From positions 27,457,501-27,521,500 of the forward strand of contig NC_090698.1 in NCBI RefSeq assembly GCF_040954835.1: a stretch of 64,000 nt of DNA. The letters run 5' to 3'. The notes under the pieces were generated by a model. It searched no databases, was not told the DNA's origin, and was given only the letters and a program-made list of their open reading frames with translations. Origin of the DNA: Lepisosteus oculatus (lineage: Eukaryota > Chordata > Actinopteri > Semionotiformes > Lepisosteidae). Of the stretch, positions 25,801 through 34,800 are shown piece after piece; position 1 is the stretch's first letter; each line of letters begins with the position of its first letter. The position numbers were made by a program, and so were the translations under genes.

Positions 25801-28800
25801 TGACTAAATGATAATGTGATCATGAGCTTCAGACTTTACCGCAGCACAGAAGTATTGTAGCATTTATTGTGACAATGTCAGTTTTTAAAAAAGCAAAATG
25901 ATCTCCACATGAAATTTACAAAAAAAACTCTCCTAGGAACTAGTAGTATACTACTTTTATCTCAACCTTTACTGGGAAGTAATGTTTGGAATCTATTTTA
26001 TCTGAAATATACATCTGCCTGCTACTCAGTCAGAAAATGGAGTCTCACATTGAAATATGGGACCAACCCCATTCCCAGAAGAAAAAAACATAAGGCATGT
26101 TTGCTTTGTTCCAGGACACACATGGCAAAAGAATAAGAAAAGCTTAAAACAAATTTCTCAAAAACTGGAGACAGATGTATGAACTCACAGCTCAAAGAAT
26201 GATTTATGATTTCTAAGCATAGTACCTGTAGTATACTGTGTATGTATGCTTTAAAATTCCTCAGAATGTGTCTAAATATTTGCAAATCTTTATATCCAAT
26301 TTTACTAATATGCAACATCACCCTCAACAGGCTTCAGATTAAGGAAACACACTCTGATCGGTATTGGGGTCCCTTGTTTGTCTCATTATTTGAAACACAC
26401 GTCTGACAAGCTGTAGCATAAAATTACTCCTTAAGGAAAATGAACAGGTCTATTTTGTTTATATGAAAGGGTGCCCTTCCAAAGCTTCAAGATGCTGTTT
26501 TTTATACCACCAATGCCTGCACACTGTAACAACACTTTTGTTCTCCTACAAAGTGTTGGTAAAGAAATTCTGGCTAGCAAGTAGTTTTTGCAGTCAAGAT
26601 ATAGGAAACACAAAAGGGAATTATATTTAAATATTTTATATTTAAAAAATATATAAAGTGTTCTCAAATTAATGGTTGAAAAAAAACAATTCACAAACTT
26701 CACTGCACACCCACTGTTACAAGGTGGATGTACATTTCAGACTGCACAAAACAAACCTCGTCCTTTTCTAAGTCCAAGTTTGCAAGTTCTTTAAAAGAAT
26801 GGATGCATAAGGTCACCTGCCTGTACACTTCGTCACTGGCATGGACCACTAGTGAAGATCTCATCCTACCCACAATGATCTTTATAGTTGCACTGAGTTG
26901 TGTGTTTTGACAACATGGAAAAGGCTCAGAGTCACACCAAGTATTAAGTCTCTTACAAGAACTTTCACGCCTATCCCACTGTCGTACAGATGCTATTGCC
27001 TTTATCATTGGGTTTATAACTAGATTTTATGTCCATCAGTGGCATGTTGAATAGTGGAGCTTAGTACAATGGGCTTTCTCCTTTCAGTGAGGTGTGCAAG
27101 AGGTTAGCCTCTAACATTCCAAATTATAACCCAACATCAAAGCAGAGAGAAAAGAGAGGCGAGGAACAAGGACTGTGAAGAGCCCAGTCGGCCAGTGTGA
27201 ATACCTCTTCCAAGGGGAGCTGCTCAGCTGCAGGAGAGTCGCCAGAAATGGAGTCTGTCGGCTCAGGCTACACACAGGAAGAGGGCCGGGACAGCCACGA
27301 GAAGAGAGATGTACAAATTCGTGCAGGATTCGTCATTGCAGGGAGGATTAAAATCATTGCAAGAGCCAAGATGAATGGAATTACACATTGGTTAGGACAA
27401 AAATCCATGATTCTCGAGTGCACCGTTTCACCAAGAAGTATTAACACATTTGGTAAGAAATCAATGCCTTTCACACAGGTAAGTTTCCAGAGTGAAGAAA
27501 CACCACTAGAAGAAGGAAGAAAGTGAGATTGCACTGCTAAACCTAAATACCTACCTCCGAAGAACTGGTCTCTTCCTTCTGAAGCACTCCAGTAATCTAC
27601 AAACAGAGGTCAGATGTGAATTGCACTCAAAGAATACAGTAATGTCACAGAACTGCTACTGGCCAGGACAAAATGTTGAGTCAGCAGCTGCACTGCACTT
27701 TGTTGCACTCAGAATAACATGGCCAAAGACCTAAGAAATATCCTGCCCGTACTTCGATTCTTTAAATGCAAGGAAATCACAGCACAAACTCAGACTAGTA
27801 GCCTAAACCATGCATCACAATGATTCAATCAAGACCACGAAAGGCACTCACCTTCTGAGCCAAATCCTCTTTCTTGTATCCCAAAAGGTCCAAATATTTG
27901 CCACGGGGATTGCTCTCAAAGTTAGCCTGAAAACATAACAGCACAAATAAAAAAAAAAGCCTGTTTAGTTCTTGACTCGCTTGGTGAATGTTTCTGATTC
28001 AAAAGAAAACACACCAATGTGCCAATTAAAAAGTCATCAGACTATTCTAATGGTCCTCATACTTTTAGAACACACTTTTGCTTCAAGTGTTCTTATTCTA
28101 AATGTTGACATTTAGTGGCTGGAGCAGTGGCACAGCAGTTAGTATTGCTGTTTCACAGCACTGAGTTTCAATGCCAGACCTGGGGTGTGCGTTTTGGATG
28201 TTCTCCCTGTGTTCTAATGGAGTTTCCTCCCACGGTCTAAAGACATACTAGTAGATTAACCAGCTTCTGTAAAAACTGGCTGTGTGTATGTACGTCTGGG
28301 TCTGTATGTGCCCAGCAATGGTCTGCCATATCCTGACTTGTATCCATTTGTTTGCTGGGTTAACCTCCAGCTTCCCCGTGACTGCTTATAGTGGTTTTGG
28401 ATAAAGTGGTTAGAAAATGGATGATGGTTGATGTTTATAGAGTTAATTCTCTAAACTATGTACCTATCAAAGTACACTATCCTTTAGCTTGTAGACAAAT
28501 TTGAGAAAGAACATCAATGTCTTTAATGCCTGAATAGTCTCTTGTGTGGCACTGGTTCTATACTGAATGTCAGGATTTAAGGTCCAAGAGATACAGAAAA
28601 CTATACCACCATCAAATGCACATCTAAAGCAGTGCCACCTTTGAACCCGAGGAACTCAAATGTCTAGTAAATCAAATGCAATCCATACATGTTGTAAAAC
28701 TGTGATTTCAACAGTTCGGTGCATTCTTTTCACTTCTTTTGCCCCATTAACCAACCTGAGAAGCAGATTTTGAACCAAAGAAACTGCTGTCTTCTTATTT

Positions 28801-31800
28801 TCCCCAAGGAAAATATAATGCATGCTAAACAGCACAAGCATGAAACCTTTTTAACTTCAAGGCTTTCAGAAAATTAAAACTATAACTGGAGAAACAAATA
28901 CATGTGGATTTTCTTTGTCATCTAGATGCCTACAAGAATGTCACGATGGCCTTCAGCATAAACATCACCTAAATGTAAACTAAAAGCAACCTGAAAAAAT
29001 CATTTTCTTTGAGAATCACTTTCCACATTAATCCTCACCTTTAAGAAAGACCACACATTCCTCTCAAATTCATTCTGGGAGGACTCCACTTTGGACTGAC
29101 AGAAATCAACAAAGCTGCCTGCGGTCATGGCCGACTGCAGCTCATTAGAGCGCTTCAGGAACATGGTTTCCGTAACGACCTGGCTGACAAAGACGCAGTG
29201 AGGTACCGGCGGCTGCTGCTGCTGCTGCGCTGCGGCCTTGATGTTTTCAAACATCACAAGCTTGCCTCCAAACTGCAAATAGTGAAATGATAGCAATGAG
29301 ACAAAAGGAAAATAGTTACACTTTTAAAATGTTCTTTGGACATTTTTATATATGTGGTAAGGACTTGGGAGGCAGCCATTAACTATGTACAGGAATTGAT
29401 TTTTCCATTAGAAAAGCAGGTTTCTGTACCTGTTTTTAAAAAGGAGGCTTTCAAAACACAAATGCTTTCAGATACAAAAAGCCACAAATAATTAAAAAAT
29501 ACTAACACCCGAGAAAGGTGATTTTAACCTTAAGTGTTGCCCAGGCGCTGGTTGAGATCTGTAACCCAAGCGCTGCAGGTTCTAGACGTGTCGAGAGTTG
29601 ACTGGCCAGGATTCCCCTGCCCGCCACCGAGAACGGGCGGAAAAATGTCAGACAGGGCGCCGCTTGCAGAACAGAGCTATGTTGCATGTAATGTGTTTAA
29701 AAGACAAGTGTCTTGAAGGTGGGCTGGTCAGAGGAGTCTGCCCTTGACCTGAATCACCCCCCGCACCGTGTGAGGTTGTGGGGTTTGTAAGCTGAGAGGT
29801 GATAACACATATAAATAAATCTCCAAAAGTGGGAGAGCAGCAGAAAAAAAAAGTAAAGTCAAAAAACCCCAATTAAGTAACACACCGCAAAAGAGGCCCC
29901 CACGGGCCTGCGGATCCACTTTGGTGGTTTCTTCAGTGGCATGACGGTGCTCTGCTGGGGTGTGTGCTGGGGCAGCTGGAGGGGGGGCAGAGCCTGGCCT
30001 GTTCCAAACGGGTCCAGATTCCCAAATGAAGAGCTGAGCTGCGTGCAGGAACAAGAACAGCTCGCGTTAACGAGGAGTCGTGCATTCCCACTGTATCTCA
30101 TCGGAATCTGCGCTAACTTCACAACAGCGAAGCCTTTTCCAAAACAGGCTGGTCTAAATAGATATTTAAAGCAAATATATAGTTTTAATAATAATTTTGA
30201 ATAGTTTCATAAAACTTCCTATTTTAGCTTTGCTCTACAAAAACTATCCTTGATGCAGAAAACTTTTCTGATTATTTTCTTGTTTGCCTGTAAACAAATG
30301 CAATGTATTTTACCCATGCACTTCTTGGTGAAAATTGTTAAGAAGTGGCTTAATGCATAACGTGTATCTGGATGTGATCAAACACTAACTCAGCCAATAA
30401 AGAACTGATTACACTACACTACTGCAATAATACTGTAACGATACAAAAATGAATGAGTTTTTCTATCCTGGCTTGAAGCAAACCAGGCATAGTGCCCTAA
30501 AGATAACCAATGACAAAGTTAAGGGGCTGTAATAAAAAATACTTCTCGCAAAAGCAGAACCATGAACGGGGTTCCGATAGCGTTGTCAACCGGACAGGGA
30601 CCATCAGCACCTGATCCGCTTGTTTCCGGCTCTGGCTCTCCACGTTGCCCCCCATGATCGAATAGACGCTGACGTGGCCGTCGAAGGCCGCGGCCGAGAG
30701 GACGGCGGGGTTCCTGGGGCACCACTGGATATCGAAGCACCACTGCGTGCTGGTGGGCAGCTCGTACAGCACCTGGAACACGGCGGCACGATCAACGATG
30801 GTGCGTCTGTGGCCCAGCTGCCCGGCGCGTCTGCGTCAGCCTGGCACCGAACCAGCATGAGTACAGCCACCCGCGGACACGCCAGCAAACACACCGCAGC
30901 AGTTAGGATAAAAGCAAGCCATCCCTTAAGCAAAGAACGTTATCTGTACTCTGTTTTTACAGCAACATAAACTGATAATGAGCAGACAGGCAAAATGCTA
31001 TTGTCAGTGTTGCATAAAAAAATATATTTGAGTTCATGAAGACATTTAATAATGTAATTAACCTGGAAAGGTACCAGTTCATTTTTTTAAATATTAGGAT
31101 TTACCCGGCAGAACACACTAAATGCGCAACAAAAACAGGATTTTCAGTATTAGTCAGAAAGACTTCAATAATCTGCTTTTGAAGAAAAAACAAGCTGTTG
31201 GCAGTTATCCCTCACAGACCTTTCAGGGAAAATATTGTTCATTTTCATGTTCACCATACAGGGTTTTAAAACATGTAAGATTGTCCTATGGATGTCAAGT
31301 ACCAATTAACTACCGCCCTTCAGTCTGGAAAAGATCAAAGCTTAAAACTGGTCCCAGAATGGTCCACAGGAGCTGTTGCCTTTCCTGAGTTCTCTCTCTC
31401 TCTCTGCAGGTTTGAGGCTCTGGGAAGCAGCGAGTTGAGCAGTTCACCTCTGCTGTGTTGGGGTTCCAGCACAGAATCCTGTTGTCCTTCCCACAGCTCA
31501 GGAGCAGCTCCGGATCTGCAAGACTCCAGGCAATAGCCAGCACCCCTCTGCGCAACACATGACAAAGTCACAGAGTAACTCTTGGTATACACAGACTCCG
31601 CAACTTTATCCAGGCACTGAAAACAGGTGGCCAAACAGTAGTGTCACATAAACACCAATAAGCTGCCAAACAATTTTTGTAGCCTTAATTTTAGTCTTAT
31701 ACAGTAGATGTTTGGGTTCTGCCTTTTATAATTCAAAGCTAGAACAAACAGCATAAGATGTGCCCAGATTTCAAAACATTTCAGTTAAGATTTGTAAGCA

Positions 31801-34800
31801 AATATGTCTGTCACAGTACAAAACTGTTAAAATTCAACTGTCTGTAACCGATTGTTTTAAGGGGGACTAATGGAACCACACACATTTCTACAGATTGGCC
31901 AGTTAGCATTCAAGATAAACAAGATGTCCTTTCATGGGTGAGCGTGTGCACAATATAATAGAAGGTTAGTGTGTCAACAATTATCCGTCAGTGTTCTTTT
32001 CTGCATTTTTAACTAAAGAAGGGGGCGACTGTACCTTGTATGGTTCTCCAGGACTTTCAGGGGAGATGTGGCAAACCTTAGGTCCCACATTTGAATGACA
32101 GGCATGCGGTCGTCCTCAGAGGCCAGGACCAGCTGAGTGGCCACCTCCGGGTTCCAGGCCAGCCCGGAACAGTGCATCTGTATAGAGGCAGAGCGGCTCA
32201 GAGCACAGCCTGATGGCACAACACCACTGCAACGCTGCCACTAAAAATAAATGACCAGCAGCCCCTTTGGCTTTCTAGGCCCATTGTAAAACAGAGCAGC
32301 TGGAGCATCATCAGAATGAGCAGGCTCCTGAAAGGACATGGACACTGCTGTAATATATGGACGGTCAATTTCAACCCGTTTTGTCAGAACCAGTTAACTA
32401 ATTTAATTGTTAACTAACCCAATTACATAATTAATGGGACTAGCTGTACATACAAAGAGCCAGAACTGAATTGGACTGAAAAGTCTAATATGCGACAGCT
32501 TCTGTGATGGTCTGCTTTTATAGTCTGAACTCGCATGAAGAGCTTCAAAGTTTGTTTATGCTCAGTTCAATCATCATCTAATTATTCCACCCCCATTCAT
32601 TCTGTAAAGGGAAATTTTAAGCCTGCCTATATTTAGATCTTCCCAGTGTGATCAAATTCCTTTTCGTTTCAAAAACACAAATAACATCCTATGAGGCTTT
32701 ACCCTTCTAAGAAGAGCTGAAAAGAAAAGAATGGTGGTACAGCGGAGAACTCAGATTGTTTGATTGTCCTATTACATGGCCTGGAAGATCAAATGATTTT
32801 ATAATACGTGTAACCAAAATGCTTTGAATGCTCTGAATCTTGACCAGAGAGTAATCACATTCCTAGGACGTACACATTAAAGATTACGGTATGAGTCACC
32901 CCTGTACTGCCAGTGGGTCAGTTGAAAGAACAGTTTGAGAAATGTTTTTAGGCACCAGTTTTTTGCTGGAAACACAAACTGAGTCGAGAAGTAAACAGGC
33001 TTGTGTGGTTAACACATTTAAATAAATAAAAAGTTATAGCCATTATGATATTAGCTGGAAGTGATCAAATGTGGTTTCAATGCAACACTAAGTGATAATT
33101 ACACACAAAAACAAAATGAGTGGAACCAAGGGTGCTACAAATATTAAACCTGGGAATAGTGTAACAAACATAAAACTTTTGCAGGGAGGCGAAATATAAA
33201 ATATTCCATGACTTCACATCAAGCCAGAAATCTTCAAAATAAACTTCTAAATAAGAGCTGTGGTCAGACTTAAAATATTTGATTCAGGCAAAGGAGATCG
33301 TTTTGTCTTTCACATTTTCATGTAGCTATTCTCTTTAACAAGAAAATGGGTTACAGTTCTTTGACCATGAGCTGAGGATAATCAAGATACATGTATACTG
33401 TATGTATTTCATGGAAGGAATAATAACAGAAGGAAATGATTTAAGCCATCCAAAAACTGTGGACTTGAAATTTTCTTTCAAAGCCATGACTTAAAAAGCG
33501 AGTCCGGAATTCTGCAAAAACCCACCCTAGACTCAGAGATATGCAAGCCCAACATCTGTATGACAGAGAACCTCATCACAAAAAAGATTAGACTGTGTAG
33601 CAACAAGCACAAAACACCACAGTGTCCATACAACACAAGCCATCACCATCCTTCGATATCAGAAGATCCTAAAAAGTATTTAACATGGTTGGTATCAGTT
33701 GAAGCAACCATATCTAATTGTATCTCAACTGTTTGGAGTTAAGATCTGATATGAATCTACAGTACAATTCTGCCTGGAAGTTTTGGATGGCACTGCTGAA
33801 AGTAGACTTCTAAATGGATTTGATTAGAAAACACCAGGAACATTTTCAATACTCTTACAGCTATCACTATATTTTAGCAATTTAACTGTTGGGTGCCTAT
33901 TTATCAAATTAAGGTGGAGAAAAGGGGTGTGGTTTTTAGACAAATGATCACTGTTGACTTTCATGCAACAGATTGAAGCCCACGGACAACCTGAACAAAG
34001 CAGAGTGTAGGCTTCTTGTCTTTTTGTACCAGAGGCCTCCTACCCTGTTGCTGTGGTCGCTGACTTTGATGATGGGCTCGTTCTTCCGCAGGTCCCAGAC
34101 GGAGGTGCGGCCGCTGGGGCTGGCCGAGGCCAGGATGTGCTGCACCTGCCTGTTCCACGCCACGCTGCCGACATCCTCCAGGGGCTGAGCCGGAACACCA
34201 GCAGATCCCCCGTTAGAGAAAAACCCCCGCGCTCAGACCTCTTTCACAAGACTCTTGCCAGAGAACTTCAGCGAAGACAGTATCGAAACCAGAAATACAG
34301 TGCCTCACACAGAATGCTGGCATTTCTAACATTACTGCACACAAGACTACAATATGATGTTCTGTCAGTTGATCCAAGAAAGAGACACTGCTCAAATATA
34401 GTGCCTTGCAAACATAATCACTCTTTCTATGGCTGTCCTATTTTGTAAAATTACAAAATGATGGACACTTTTTAAACTTAATATTTATTTCAAGACCAGA
34501 ATGCTCGAACTGAAGACTTCTGAGGCAAAATAAATGTCAACAAAAACAAACGTTTCTCGATTGTATAAGTATACAGACCCATCGATACAATATTTGGTAG
34601 AAGCCCCTTCGGCAGCAATTACTGCCACAATTCTTTGGGTAAATTTTGCACACTGGTGCAATTTATTTGGAAGATTTGTTCTGTCTGAAGTTACTCATGA
34701 ATTGCTTAAGCACAGCAGTTTTGAAGTTCTTTCACAGACACAAGTCAGAACTTGTACTCTGCCATTGAAAGACATCCACTGCGTCCAGATACACAGCTGA

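Noticed and set aside
30620-30970. 116-codon plus-strand open frame
   Set aside because: Antisense of SEC31A coding exon 8.
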